This document shows positions 8,628 to 19,016 of a stretch of DNA of 64,000 bases, one piece after another; the stretch's first letter is position 1; every line of letters begins with the position of its first letter. The notes below the pieces were generated by a model, which was not told the origin of the DNA, made no database searches, and saw only the letters and a program-made list of their open reading frames with translations. Source of the stretch: Phenylobacterium sp. (GTDB lineage: Bacteria > Pseudomonadota > Alphaproteobacteria > Caulobacterales > Caulobacteraceae); assembly GCF_013822795.1 (NCBI RefSeq), contig NZ_PNLB01000023.1, forward strand, positions 1 through 64,000. The letters are read 5' to 3'. A program made the position numbers and the translations under genes.

Positions 8628-9908
8628 CTACTGCCCCAGCCGGATCGCCGCCGAACGCGCGTGGGCCGGCAGCCCCTCGGATTCGGCCAGCGCCACGGTG
8701 TGCGGCCCCAGCACCGCGAACGAAGCCGCGTCGCACTTCACGATCGAGGTGCGCTTGATGAAGTCGTACAGCGACAGGCCTGACGAGAACCGCGCCGCGC
8801 GGCTGGTCGGCAGCACGTGGTTGGAGCCGGCGACATAGTCGCCGATCGCCTCGGGCGTCACTCGGCCCAGGAAGATCGCCCCGGCGTGGCGGACGCGGTC
8901 CGACAGCCGTTCGGGGTTCTCCATCGCGAACTCGACGTGCTCGGGCGCGATCAGGTCGACCAGGCGCGGGGCCTCGTCGAGCGGGGCGATCACCACCGCC
9001 CCGTGGTCGCGCCAGGACGCCGCGGCGTCCTCGCCGGTCGTCAGGGTCGCCAGCTGCTCCTGCACCTGCGCCTCGACCGCCGCGGCGAAGGCGTCGTCGT
9101 CGGTAATCAGGATCGATTGCGCAGCCGGGTCGTGCTCGGCCTGGCTCAGCAGGTCGGCGGCGATCCAGTCGGCACGGTTCGCGCCATCGGCCACCACCAC
9201 GATCTCGGACGGCCCGGCCAGGGCGTCGATGCCCACCGTGCCGTAGACCCGCCGCTTGGCGGCCGTGACATAGGCGTTGCCCGGCCCGACGATCTTGTCG
9301 ACCGGCTTGATCGGTCCCGCGCCATAGGCCAGCGCCGCCACCGCCTGGGCCCCGCCCACGCGCCAGATCTCGGTCACCCCGGCTTCCTTGGCCGCGGCCA
9401 GCACCGCCGGCTGCAAGCGTCCGGGCGGCGTCACCATGGCGATCCGCTCGACGCCCGCCACCCTGGCAGGCACCGCGTTCATCAGCACGGTCGAGGGATA
9501 GGCCGCGCGGCCGCCGGGCACATAGATCCCGACCGCCTCCAGCGCCGTCCAGCGCCAGCCCAGCTCCACCCCGGCCTCGTCGGTAAAGGCCTGGTCGGCC
9601 GGACGCTGGCGGGCGTGATAGGCGCCGATCCGCGCCGCGGCGAAGGCGATGGCCTCGCGCACCTGCGCCGGGCACTGGGCCGCGCCCTCCTCGATCTCCT
9701 CGGCCGAAACCCGGATGTTGCTCTCGTCGATCTCGACCTTGTCGAACTGCCGGGCGAAGCGCAGCAGCGCCTCCATTCCCTCGGCCCGCACCGCCGCCAG
9801 CACGTCGCGCACCGCCGCATCGACCTCTTCGGGCGTCTCGCGACGCTCGTCGATGAAGGCGGCGAAGGCGGCCTCGAAGCCGGGATCGGTAAAGGAGAAG
9901 CGGCGCAT
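8628..9908 (-). CDS. hisD: Histidinol dehydrogenase
   Basis: A 426-residue zinc enzyme catalysing the last two oxidations of histidine biosynthesis (L-histidinol to L-histidine with NAD). Signatures seen: IYVPGGRAAYPSTVLM, WRVGGAQAVAALAYG, DALAGPSEIVVVADG, the zinc-ligand region LSQAEHDP and the C-terminal SNHVLPTSRAARFSSGLS. Length and order are typical. The ATG at 9908 gives MRRFSFTDPGFEAAF, usual for alphaproteobacteria. No other his gene is in the window, consistent with the dispersed his genes of this group. Confidence 0.97.
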   Translation of the reverse strand: MRRFSFTDPGFEAAFAAFIDERRETPEEVDAAVRDVLAAVRAEGMEALLRFARQFDKVEIDESNIRVSAEEIEEGAAQCPAQVREAIAFAAARIGAYHARQRPADQAFTDEAGVELGWRWTALEAVGIYVPGGRAAYPSTVLMNAVPARVAGVERIAMVTPPGRLQPAVLAAAKEAGVTEIWRVGGAQAVAALAYGAGPIKPVDKIVGPGNAYVTAAKRRVYGTVGIDALAGPSEIVVVADGANRADWIAADLLSQAEHDPAAQSILITDDDAFAAAVEAQVQEQLATLTTGEDAAASWRDHGAVVIAPLDEAPRLVDLIAPEHVEFAMENPERLSDRVRHAGAIFLGRVTPEAIGDYVAGSNHVLPTSRAARFSSGLSLYDFIKRTSIVKCDAASFAVLGPHTVALAESEGLPAHARSAAIRLGQ

Positions 9909-10051
9909 GCCGCGCTCTTTAACCGCCGGGACCGTTGAGGGCTAGGGCTGGGTCACGCAGTACCGGGCCCGCGCTCGGCCCGTAAGCTGACGCTCGAAAG
10001 GTCCGCTACAGGTGGAGAGCGGAATTCCGCTCGCGCATGCTAAGCTAACCT

Positions 10052-10459
10052 ATGATTGACTCAGCGGACGAGTTCCAGCGCCTCCGGACCAGTGACGACC
10101 TGGACGAGCAACGCCGCGCAGCGCTGGACGCCGCCAGCGAGGAGACCTGGATCGAGGTGATCGAGCGCTTCCCGGACATGCGCGAGTGGGTGGCGATCAA
10201 TAAGACGGTCCCCCTGAAGATCCTGCGAGTGCTCGCCGCCGACGCCAACGTTCGGGTTCGGTTCGCCGTAGCGGCGAAGCTAAAGCTGGATCGAGAGCTG
10301 TTTGAAAAGCTGGTCCGCGACCCCGATGAGAGCGTCAGAGCGCGAGTGGCCTACAACCCCAGAGTTCCGTCCGACCTGCTGGCGTTGTTGACGCACGATC
10401 CCGAGAAGTTCGTTGCCGCGGCATCAAGGGAGCGCGCCCTTCGCGACGAGGGGCGGTAG
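10052..10459 (+). CDS. Small HEAT/leucine-rich-variant repeat protein
   Basis: A 135-residue cytoplasmic protein without signal peptide. Residues about 50-125 hold three roughly 24-residue helical repeats (PLKILRVLAADANVRVRFAV; LFEKLVRDPDESVRARVAYN; PSDLLALLTHDPEKFVAAA) resembling leucine-rich-variant or HEAT repeats that usually mediate protein-protein contact. It is an isolated gene between hisD and the debranching enzyme. I do not recognise a specific function. Confidence 0.75.
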   Translation: MIDSADEFQRLRTSDDLDEQRRAALDAASEETWIEVIERFPDMREWVAINKTVPLKILRVLAADANVRVRFAVAAKLKLDRELFEKLVRDPDESVRARVAYNPRVPSDLLALLTHDPEKFVAAASRERALRDEGR

Positions 10460-10526
10460 CGTCCGCAACTGGTCGAAAGCTGACGTGGGCGGACCGCGCC
10501 AAAGGTGAACTTGGGCGCGGCGCCGC

Positions 10527-12605
10527 CTAGCCGGCCGCTGAGGGCGCATCTACTGCGGCGCGAGCCCTTCCGAACGCGTCGATCCGCCCCCAGGGCCCGC
10601 TGATGTCGAGCAGGGTCAGCTGGGCGATCTGCTCGGGCAGCGCCGGATCGACGAATAGGTGGCGGCCGTCCGTTTCCAGGCCGAGCAGCGCGCGCAGCAG
10701 CAACAGCGGCGCACCGGTCGCCCAGGCCTGCGGGCTGCACGCCGTCGGGTACTCGACCGGGTACTTGGTGGTCGACCGCGCATAGCCCGCGAACGCCTCC
10801 GGCAGCCGGTTGTGGAACAGCTCGGCGGCCTCGAGCATGGCGAACGACAGCTGCGCGGCCTCTTCGCGGAAGCCGTAGCGGCGCAAGCCCCAGGCGATGA
10901 AGGAGTTGTCGTGCGGCCAGACCGTGCCGACGTGGTAGCCGATCGGATTGTACGATCCCTCGCCCACGGCCATGGTCCGAACGCCCCAGCCGGAGAACAG
11001 CGCATCGCCCATCAGTCGCCGGGCGCAGTGCTCGGCCTTGTCCTTGTCGGCGATGCCGCTCCACAGCAGATGGCCGATGTTCGAGGTCAACGAGTCGATC
11101 TGGCGCTTTTCCCCGTCCAAGCCCAGCGCGAAGGCGCGGCGCTCGGGCATCCAGAAGTCCTGGTTGAACCGCCGCTTGAGGTGGGCCGCCTGGCTATCGA
11201 GTTCCTTGGCCCAGGTCGGATCGTCCCACACCTCGCGCGCCAACCGCGCCATGCGCCGCTTGGCGTCGTACGCGTAGCCCTGGAGCTCGCAGGTGGCCCT
11301 CGGCAGGCTGGCGATCCTGCCGTCGGCATAGGCGATGGAGTCGCCAGAATCCTTCCAGCACTGGTTGCCGAGCCCGTTCGAACTGCGGGTCTGGTACTCG
11401 ATATAGCCGTCGCCATCGCGATCGCCGTACCGGTCGATCCAGTCGACCGCCGCGCGCGCGTTGCGCTCCAGCCGGCGCACCAGCTTCCGATCGCCGGTCC
11501 AGCGTTCGTATTCCTCGAGCAGGATCAGGAACAGCGGCGTGGCGTCCGCCGTGCCGTAGTACGGCGAATGCGGCGTCTCCTCGAAGGCGGTCATCTCGCC
11601 AAAGCGCAGTTCGTGCGGGATCTTGCCCGGCTCGGCGTCCCGGAACGGATCGTCCCGCCGCGCCTGCAGCAGCGACAGCGAGTTGAGCGTCGTCGCCGCC
11701 AGCTCGGGCGCAAACGGCAGCGCCTGGAAACTGGTCAGCAGGCTGTCGCGGCCAAACACGGTCATGAACCACGGCAGGCCCGCCGCCGGCAGCGCGCCGG
11801 GGAAAATTCCCGACCGGAAGCGCAGCGCCGCCAGGTCGATCAGGCTGCGGCGATAGGTGTGCTCCAGCGACTCCCAGGAACAGGAGAGCCGCGGCGCGTC
11901 CTTGATCCAGGCGCGTAGATCGCCCGTCATCGCCCGCGCCGTCTCGTCGTCGGTCTCCAGCAGGCTGGCTTCCTTCAGGCGGTTGCGGTCGTCGATATTG
12001 GTCTGGCCAGGATCGGTCACCGCCCGCACGTCGAGCGACGTCGTCCACTCGGCCTGCGGCTCCAGGCGGATATGGAAACTTAAGCCCCCGTCGCCGACCT
12101 GCGCCGGCTTGCTGCTGACCACCTGGGTCTCGCGGCAGTAGCGGTCGCGCCGATAGCCCAGGGTCAGCGTTCCGTCGGCCTCGGCGCGCCGATAGAGCTC
12201 GCCCTTCTTGTTGAGCTTGTCCTTGACCTCGAACAGGTCGGCGAAGTCCGCGTCGGCTTCGATGCGGACGTCCAGTTCGATCGGCTCCTGGTCGTGGTTG
12301 GCGACCACCAGCTCTTCGTGGAACCCGCCGTTGACGAACCGCCGCCGCACGACCGTCAGGTGCGAGTCGACATAGACAGTGCCGGTCGCCAGGGCCAGGA
12401 AGTGCTGGGCTGCGAAATAGGCCGTGTCGTCCACCGACAACAGCTTGGGCCGCATGCCGTTGACGGTCAGCACCCAGCGGGACAGGAACCGCGTGTCGTT
12501 GAGAAACAGGCCGTGATTGTCGGTCGGGGTCGCCTCGATGTCCCCTTCGCGGTTGCTCACGACGAACTTGTTGCCGTCGAGGATGCTGATGGTGTCGGAG
12601 ATCAT
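10527..12605 (-). CDS. Amylo-alpha-1,6-glucosidase / glycogen debranching family protein
   Basis: A 692-residue protein. The N-terminal about 200 residues (DGNKFVVSNREGDIEATPTD; GLFLNDTRFLSRWVLTVNG) match the glycogen-debranching N-terminal domain, followed by an (alpha/alpha)6-barrel glucosidase domain (GIFPGALPAAGLPWFMTVFG; GWGVRTMAVGEGSYNPIGYH; GTVWPHDNSFIAWGL). Proteins of this type act on alpha-linked glucans or storage glycosides; the exact substrate is not established. The start is ATG 12605, overlapping the stop of the SCP2-like gene by ATGA. The much longer open frame beginning at 12971 would run over that gene and is rejected. Confidence 0.88.
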   Translation of the reverse strand: MISDTISILDGNKFVVSNREGDIEATPTDNHGLFLNDTRFLSRWVLTVNGMRPKLLSVDDTAYFAAQHFLALATGTVYVDSHLTVVRRRFVNGGFHEELVVANHDQEPIELDVRIEADADFADLFEVKDKLNKKGELYRRAEADGTLTLGYRRDRYCRETQVVSSKPAQVGDGGLSFHIRLEPQAEWTTSLDVRAVTDPGQTNIDDRNRLKEASLLETDDETARAMTGDLRAWIKDAPRLSCSWESLEHTYRRSLIDLAALRFRSGIFPGALPAAGLPWFMTVFGRDSLLTSFQALPFAPELAATTLNSLSLLQARRDDPFRDAEPGKIPHELRFGEMTAFEETPHSPYYGTADATPLFLILLEEYERWTGDRKLVRRLERNARAAVDWIDRYGDRDGDGYIEYQTRSSNGLGNQCWKDSGDSIAYADGRIASLPRATCELQGYAYDAKRRMARLAREVWDDPTWAKELDSQAAHLKRRFNQDFWMPERRAFALGLDGEKRQIDSLTSNIGHLLWSGIADKDKAEHCARRLMGDALFSGWGVRTMAVGEGSYNPIGYHVGTVWPHDNSFIAWGLRRYGFREEAAQLSFAMLEAAELFHNRLPEAFAGYARSTTKYPVEYPTACSPQAWATGAPLLLLRALLGLETDGRHLFVDPALPEQIAQLTLLDISGPWGRIDAFGRARAAVDAPSAAG

Positions 12606-12958
12606 GACGGCCTCCCCGTTTCGGGCTCGATCCAGGGCGAGCCTTCCTGCAGCCCAAACAGGACGCGAAGCGCCAGATCGGCGTCGCCTTCGAACCGCAC
12701 CAGGCCCTGCAGGTGAGCGACGATCGGCGGCAGGTCGCCGCGCAGCAGCCTGACCAGCGTCTCGTGACTGTCCACCGCGATCAGGGCGGCGGCCCGGCCC
12801 TCGTCGACGATGCGGACATGGCCGCTCTCCTCGATCCGCAGGACGCCGGCCAGCGCGTTCGCGACGTAGAACTCGACGTGGCAGGACAGTCCGGCAAGCC
12901 CGGGCGCGCGCCCGCTTACCGACGCCCAACGTCCCTCGGACGCCGATGCCGCAACCAT
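12602..12958 (-). CDS. SCP2 sterol-binding-fold protein
   Basis: A 118-residue protein starting MVAASASEGRWASVSG. The segment LRIEESGHVRIVDEGRAAAL followed by VDSHETLVRLLRGDLPPIVA and LVRFEGDADLALRVLFGL follows the SCP2 pattern, in which ligand-lipid binding or a partner-adaptor role is typical. Its stop overlaps the start of the debranching-family gene (ATGA), so both are co-translated. What an SCP2-like protein does next to a glucan hydrolase is unclear; no transport signal is present. Confidence 0.72.
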   Translation of the reverse strand: MVAASASEGRWASVSGRAPGLAGLSCHVEFYVANALAGVLRIEESGHVRIVDEGRAAALIAVDSHETLVRLLRGDLPPIVAHLQGLVRFEGDADLALRVLFGLQEGSPWIEPETGRPS

Positions 12959-13420
12959 GGCGTTCTCCCAATCCAGCGCACGCCCGCGCACTCTGGCGCC
13001 CGCGCGGGAGGTCGCACTTCAGTCCGGCGGAGAGAGATCACCTTTGGGGGGCCGGCGACATCCGGTGAAGCCCGGACCGCGGGAGGGAGACCGCCTCTAA
13101 AGACACCCTAGGGCCAGTTCGCGCGCGCCGGCGACAGCCAACAGTTCGGCCAAATGCATGTGACTGAAGGCGCCCAGCTCGACGTGGGTGCGACCGGATG
13201 TCTCTGGTCAAGCTTAGGTCTTGGCGATTGGACTGCCCGCTCCTATCCCTTGATTTAGGATCCATTACCTCGGCGCGATTGACTGAATGCCGGTCATTCA
13301 AGCTTTGCGGCTCCGGCTGCAGGTCGACGAGGCTTGTTCGCGTGATTTTCATCTCAGTATAGCGCGCGGGCACGGCGGTTCGAGCCGGGGCGCTGGCGCT
13401 CTGTGCGCAAAGGGACTCAG
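12959..13420. promoter_or_regulatory. Divergent promoter region with an inverted repeat
   Basis: 460 bases between the SCP2-like gene and the acyltransferase, with no supported gene. It contains an inverted repeat TGAATG-ccggt-CATTCA at 13284-13300, about 120 bases before the acyltransferase start, a candidate regulator site. Base composition falls to visibly lower GC from about 13200 onward. Confidence 0.4.
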
Positions 13421-15352
13421 ATGTCGCGCCTAGACTACCGCCCAGAGATCGACGGCTTGCGGGCGGTCGCCGTCATTCCCGTGATCTTGTTTCATGCGGG
13501 CCTGAGCATATTTAAAGGCGGCTACGTCGGCGTCGATATATTCTTTGTCATCAGCGGATATCTCATCACCTCGATACTACTCTCCGAGCTGGAGAGCGGC
13601 GATTATTCAATACCTCGCTTCTACGAGCGCCGTGCGAGACGCATTCTACCAGCGCTGTTTTTCGTAATCGTTTGCTGCATCCCATTCGCATGGATGTGGA
13701 TGCTGCCGTCCGAGCTGGAACGCTTCTCCAAGAGCATAGTCTCGGTCGTATTGTTCATCTCAAACATTCAGTTTTGGCGCGAAGAGGGATACTTCGCGCC
13801 GGAAGTCGACCTGAAGCCGCTCCTGCACACGTGGAGCTTGGCGGTCGAGGAGCAGTACTACCTGCTCTTCCCGCTGTTTCTGCTGGCGACGTGGCGCCTT
13901 GGCCGACGTCGCGTGTTCTGGCTGATCTGCGCCGTCGCGGCGCTCAGCCTGCTGATCAGCGAGTGGGGCTGGCGCCACGAGCCCACCGCCAATTTCTATC
14001 TCGCCCCGACACGGGCATGGGAGCTGCTGGCCGGGTCGATATGCGCCTTCTGGCTGCGCGATCGCGAACAGCGGACAAGCAACTGGCTGAGCGCAGCAGG
14101 CCTCGGACTGATCGTATTTGCGATCCTGATCTACGACGACGCTGTGCCGTTCCCCAGCACCTACGCGCTCGTCCCAGTTCTGGGCACGGCGCTAATCATC
14201 CTGTTCGGAGGCGCCGGCACCTGGACGGCGAGCCTGCTGAGAACCCGAGCCTTCGTCGGCGTCGGCCTGATCAGCTACAGCGCGTACCTGTGGCACCAGC
14301 CGCTGTTTGCATTCGCACGAATTCGCAGCTTCACCGAGCCCTCGACGGTGTTGATGATCGCGCTCGCAGCGCTGTCGCTCATCCTGGCGCATTTCAGCTG
14401 GCGATATATCGAGAAGCCGTTCCGCAACGGACAGCGCTCAATCCTGCCGACACGGCGCGGCATGTTCGCAGCCAGCGGCGTCATCGGCGCCCTGTTCATC
14501 GGCCTGGGCGTTGCGGGCTCCGTCAACGACGGCTTTGCGTCTCGCAGCCGGGAGGGCGCGAGCCTTGGCAATCTGGAGGAACGGCTGACGATCAACTACG
14601 GCCTCAGCGAAGACTGCGAAGACGGCTTCAATCACTCGGCGAACTGCATGACGGCAAGCCACCCCAACGTGCTGCTATGGGGCGACAGCTTCGCGATGCA
14701 CCTCGCCCAGGGGATCTTGGCAAGCGAACCAAACATACGCCTTCAGCAAGAAACGATGTCAGTTTGCGCCCCGATAATTGGCGTCGCGCCCATCGACTCC
14801 GCCGAGTATCCCGAAAAATGGTCGCGGAAGTGCATCGCCTTCAACGACGATGTGGTCAAATTCATCAGTCAGCATCATGAATTCGATCTAGTTATACTGT
14901 CGTCACCCTTCAGCATGGTTGAAGGCGACTTCATGACTCGTGACGGCCACGTCCACAAACCCGATGAAGTGGCGATACTTCACGACGAACTCATCAAGAC
15001 CGCAAATGCGATCAGAGCCATCGGCCCGCGCGTCATAATCGTTTCGCCAACCCCGCGCAGCGGGTGGAACAATGGCCTTTGCGCCGCCCGCGCCTCGATC
15101 GCCAACTGGCCGGACGAAGTGTGCAACTTCGCCTTGGACATGACGCACACCCCGTTCGTATTCCTGCACTCGTTGCTGGGCGAAGTTCCGGTATTTTGGC
15201 TCACCAACGAAATCTGCTCGAAAGACGTCTGCCGTCCGAAAAGAGGCGATCTGTATATCTACCGGGACGAAGGCCACCTCAGCAAAGAAGGCAGCGCATA
15301 CTTGGGCAAGACTTACAGCTGGATGAAACAGCTCCGAGCGCTTGCGCGTTAG
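13421..15352 (+). CDS. Acyltransferase 3 / SGNH fusion protein (surface polysaccharide O-acetylation)
   Basis: A 643-residue OafA-type protein. Residues 1-350 are a multi-helix Acyl_transf_3 domain with the N-terminal RLDYRPEIDGLRAVAVIPVI and GYVGVDIFFVISGYLITS signatures and the RRARRILPALF loop; residues about 400-640 form a periplasmic SGNH domain with VLLWGDSFAMHLA (GDS block) and a DEGHLSKEG (D-x-x-H) block. Such proteins transfer acetyl groups from cytoplasmic donors to O-antigen, capsule or peptidoglycan sugars. The ATG at 13421 with AGGGA upstream is preferred over the GTG at 13403. GC is lower by eye than in its neighbours, suggesting acquisition; target polymer unknown. Confidence 0.92.
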   Translation: MSRLDYRPEIDGLRAVAVIPVILFHAGLSIFKGGYVGVDIFFVISGYLITSILLSELESGDYSIPRFYERRARRILPALFFVIVCCIPFAWMWMLPSELERFSKSIVSVVLFISNIQFWREEGYFAPEVDLKPLLHTWSLAVEEQYYLLFPLFLLATWRLGRRRVFWLICAVAALSLLISEWGWRHEPTANFYLAPTRAWELLAGSICAFWLRDREQRTSNWLSAAGLGLIVFAILIYDDAVPFPSTYALVPVLGTALIILFGGAGTWTASLLRTRAFVGVGLISYSAYLWHQPLFAFARIRSFTEPSTVLMIALAALSLILAHFSWRYIEKPFRNGQRSILPTRRGMFAASGVIGALFIGLGVAGSVNDGFASRSREGASLGNLEERLTINYGLSEDCEDGFNHSANCMTASHPNVLLWGDSFAMHLAQGILASEPNIRLQQETMSVCAPIIGVAPIDSAEYPEKWSRKCIAFNDDVVKFISQHHEFDLVILSSPFSMVEGDFMTRDGHVHKPDEVAILHDELIKTANAIRAIGPRVIIVSPTPRSGWNNGLCAARASIANWPDEVCNFALDMTHTPFVFLHSLLGEVPVFWLTNEICSKDVCRPKRGDLYIYRDEGHLSKEGSAYLGKTYSWMKQLRALAR

Positions 15353-15364
15353 CGACGCGTCCGC

Positions 15365-15790
15365 CTAGTCCTCGTGCTTCGGCGTCCGCGGCGTCGCCCA
15401 GGGGGCGCTGACGTCGGCCAGCACCACGTCCAGGCACTCGACTTCGGCCCGCAGGTCGCCGCCGCCGGCGAAGGTGAAGGTCACCGCCCCTCCGGGCGCC
15501 TCGCCCGGCTCGAAGGCCACGTCCAGCAGTTCGACCACCGCGTCCTTGGCGTTGCGCCGCAGCTTGCGGGCCTGGACCTTCATCACCCCGCCGACCTGCA
15601 GGGCCGATCGCACGCGCTCGCCGCCCTTGGCTTCCCAGCGATAGCGGTTGAACGCCAGGGTCAGCCGCCGGCCCGCCGGCTCATAGGAGATGTCGCCGAT
15701 CTTGCCGACGGCGTCCTGCAGCGCCGCGGCGATCACTTTCAGATCCTCGGCGTCTTCGGCCAGCAGCCTCAGAGGAGCAGCTTTGGTCAT
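15365..15790 (-). CDS. DUF2948 family protein
   Basis: A 141-residue alphaproteobacterial protein of unknown function (APLRLLAEDAEDLKVIAAAL; RLTLAFNRYRWE; VQARKLRRNAKDAVVELL). The ATG at 15790 lies one base after the murA stop, so it is co-transcribed with murA. It is part of the murA-DUF2948-hisD synteny of the group. Confidence 0.9.
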   Translation of the reverse strand: MTKAAPLRLLAEDAEDLKVIAAALQDAVGKIGDISYEPAGRRLTLAFNRYRWEAKGGERVRSALQVGGVMKVQARKLRRNAKDAVVELLDVAFEPGEAPGGAVTFTFAGGGDLRAEVECLDVVLADVSAPWATPRTPKHED

Positions 15791-15791
15791 C

Positions 15792-17081
<1,290 letters not shown>

Positions 17082-17177
17082 ACGTGTCCCTCGGCAGTCC
17101 TGGCGCGATGACCGCGCCTTCGGACCCTTTGGCCGCTATCTATCGCGATGCTGCGGCGCCGAATAGCGGGGCGCCCA

Positions 17178-17324
17178 TCACGAGACCTTGTCCGAATCGT
17201 CCGCCTTCGGAGCCGGCGACTCGACCGGCTTCGGCGCCGCCTTGCGCCGACGCAGGTTGGCGCGCAGCGCCGCGGCCAGCTTCGCCTCGCGATCGTTCTC
17301 GGGGGTTTTGTCGTGCTTTCCCAT
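17178..17324 (-). CDS. Small basic conserved hypothetical protein
   Basis: A 48-residue protein, MGKHDKTPENDREAKLAAAL then RANLRRRKAAPKPVESPAPK. The pattern (charged head, amphipathic basic helix, Pro/Ala tail) looks like a genuine small protein that I have seen beside murA or tRNA genes in this group, but no function is known. It has no strong Shine-Dalgarno sequence. A longer reading in another frame here (17140-17391) has shadow-like composition. Confidence 0.6.
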   Translation of the reverse strand: MGKHDKTPENDREAKLAAALRANLRRRKAAPKPVESPAPKADDSDKVS

Positions 17325-17425
17325 CAAAACCGGGGGTGCGGCGAGACGCTCCACAGGTCAAGGACAGTTTCTTCAAATTGGGGCTTTCCACCGGAGGCGG
17401 GTTTGGCTATAGCCCGCGCCTCGTC

Positions 17426-17500
<75 letters not shown>

Positions 17501-17534
17501 TCACCCCCCAGTCCAGCGAAGGGCTGGGGGGTGA
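17501..17534. terminator. Stem-loop directly after tRNA-Thr
   Basis: TCACCCCCCAGTCC / GGGCTGGGGGGTGA pair over 14 bp with one wobble and a six-base loop, starting at the base after the tRNA CCA end. No U-tract follows on either strand, so it may be a processing or rho-assisted structure rather than a classic terminator. It also faces the end of the arc operon. Confidence 0.6.
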
Positions 17535-17564
17535 CCACACTCCCCAGACATCACAGACGACGGC

Positions 17565-19001
17565 TCAGAGCGTGATCGCGCCCGTCGATAGTCCGTAGGC
17601 CCCGACGGCCGCGCTGACGATCACCAGGCCGAACAGCAGCAGCTCGCGCTGGCTGAACACCTTCAGCTTCTGCTCGCGCATTGCGTGGAAGAACAGGATC
17701 GTGGCCGGCAGGTAGAGCAGCGTCGACAGCACCACGTACTTGGCTCCGCCGACGATGATGATCAGGCTGATGTAGGCGCTCGCCACCAGGCTGCGGATCA
17801 GGTCCTGCCGGCGCGACGTCGAGCCCGCCGCATAGGTCTCGCCGCTCCAGGCCAGCTTGAGACCATAGGCGGCGACCAGCAGGTAGGGGATCAACACCAT
17901 GGCGCTGGTCATCTTCAGGGCCATGACGAAGGCCTCCTCGGCGAACCACGAGATGATCAGGAAGACCTGGATGACGCCGTTGCTGAACCACAGCGCCGCG
18001 GCCGGCGCGCCGGCCGCGTTCTCCTTGCCGAGATAGGACGGCAGCGTGCCGTCCTGCGCGGCGACATGCATCACCTCCGCCGACAGCAGACACCAGGACA
18101 GGTAGTTGCCCAGCACCGAGATCAGCAGTCCGACGCTGACCAGCAGCGCGCCCCACGGACCGAGTAGGTAGTCCATGATCCCGGCCATCGACGGCTCGGC
18201 CAGCGCCGCCAGGTCCGGGCGCAGCATGACCCCGAAAGACAACAGCGTGACCAGCACCAGCAGGCAAAGCACGCCGAGGAAGCCGAGCACCGTGGCGACG
18301 CCGACGTCCTCGCGCCGCTTGGCGTAGCGCGAATAGACGCTGGCCCCCTCCAGCCCGACGAACACGAACACCGTCAGCATCAGGGTGGCGCGGACCTGGC
18401 TGGCCAGGGTTCCGAGGCCCGGAGGCTCGCCGCCCCAGAAGTTGAGCGCGAAGATGTCGGCCCGCACGCCGGTGACGATGACCAGCAGGAACAGCCCGAT
18501 CGGGATCATCTTGGCGTAGGTGGCGATGGTGTTGAGCAGCGCGGCGCTCTTGACCCCGCGCAGCACCAGGAAGTGCACGCCCCAGACGATCAGCGAGGCG
18601 CCGATGATCGCCACCAGCGTGGTGCCGTCGCCGAACACCGGGAAGTACTTGCCCAACGTCGACTTGATCAGGATCAGGCACGCGGTGTCGGCGAAACACG
18701 CGCCGGTCCAGTAGCCGATCGCCGAGATGAAGCCTAGGTAGCGGCCAAAGCCGGCCTTGGCGTAGGCGAAGATGCCCGCGTCCAGGTCCGGCCGGCGCTG
18801 CGCCAGCGCCTGGAAGACGAACGCCAGCATCAGCATGCCCGCGCCCGAGATCGCCCACGCGACCATCGCGCCGGCGCCGCCGGTCGTGCGCGCGAACGTG
18901 GCCGGCAACGCGAAGATGCCGGCGCCGATCATCGAACCGATCACCAGGGCGATCAGCGCCTTCAGCGACAATTTCTGGTCGGCGACGGGATCGGGGGTCA
19001 T
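17565..19001 (-). CDS. Basic amino acid/polyamine antiporter (APC family), second copy
   Basis: A 478-residue, about 12-helix transporter of the APA branch (arginine:ornithine type). The N-terminal KLSLKALIALVIGSMIGAGI with the G-S-M-I-G-A-G-I unwound helix, [15 protein letters not shown] and [19 protein letters not shown] are diagnostic. It is a clear paralogue of the antiporter at 21141-22562 (same motifs throughout). It starts 16 bases after the barrel-protein stop, last of the arc operon. Whether it carries arginine, ornithine, citrulline or agmatine cannot be read from sequence. Confidence 0.9.
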   Translation of the reverse strand: MTPDPVADQKLSLKALIALVIGSMIGAGIFALPATFARTTGGAGAMVAWAISGAGMLMLAFVFQALAQRRPDLDAGIFAYAKAGFGRYLGFISAIGYWTGACFADTACLILIKSTLGKYFPVFGDGTTLVAIIGASLIVWGVHFLVLRGVKSAALLNTIATYAKMIPIGLFLLVIVTGVRADIFALNFWGGEPPGLGTLASQVRATLMLTVFVFVGLEGASVYSRYAKRREDVGVATVLGFLGVLCLLVLVTLLSFGVMLRPDLAALAEPSMAGIMDYLLGPWGALLVSVGLLISVLGNYLSWCLLSAEVMHVAAQDGTLPSYLGKENAAGAPAAALWFSNGVIQVFLIISWFAEEAFVMALKMTSAMVLIPYLLVAAYGLKLAWSGETYAAGSTSRRQDLIRSLVASAYISLIIIVGGAKYVVLSTLLYLPATILFFHAMREQKLKVFSQRELLLFGLVIVSAAVGAYGLSTGAITL

Positions 19002-19016
19002 GGCGGACCTCTGGGG

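Noticed and set aside
10494..10520. CCGCGCC/GGCGCGG hairpin between convergent genes
   Set aside because: Only seven bp with a 13-base loop and no U-tract; too weak to call a terminator.
12606..12971. Long N-terminal extension of the debranching enzyme open frame
   Set aside because: It overlaps the well-formed SCP2-like gene in another frame, has Arg/Gly/Ala-rich shadow composition, and the ATG at 12605 gives a normal domain start.
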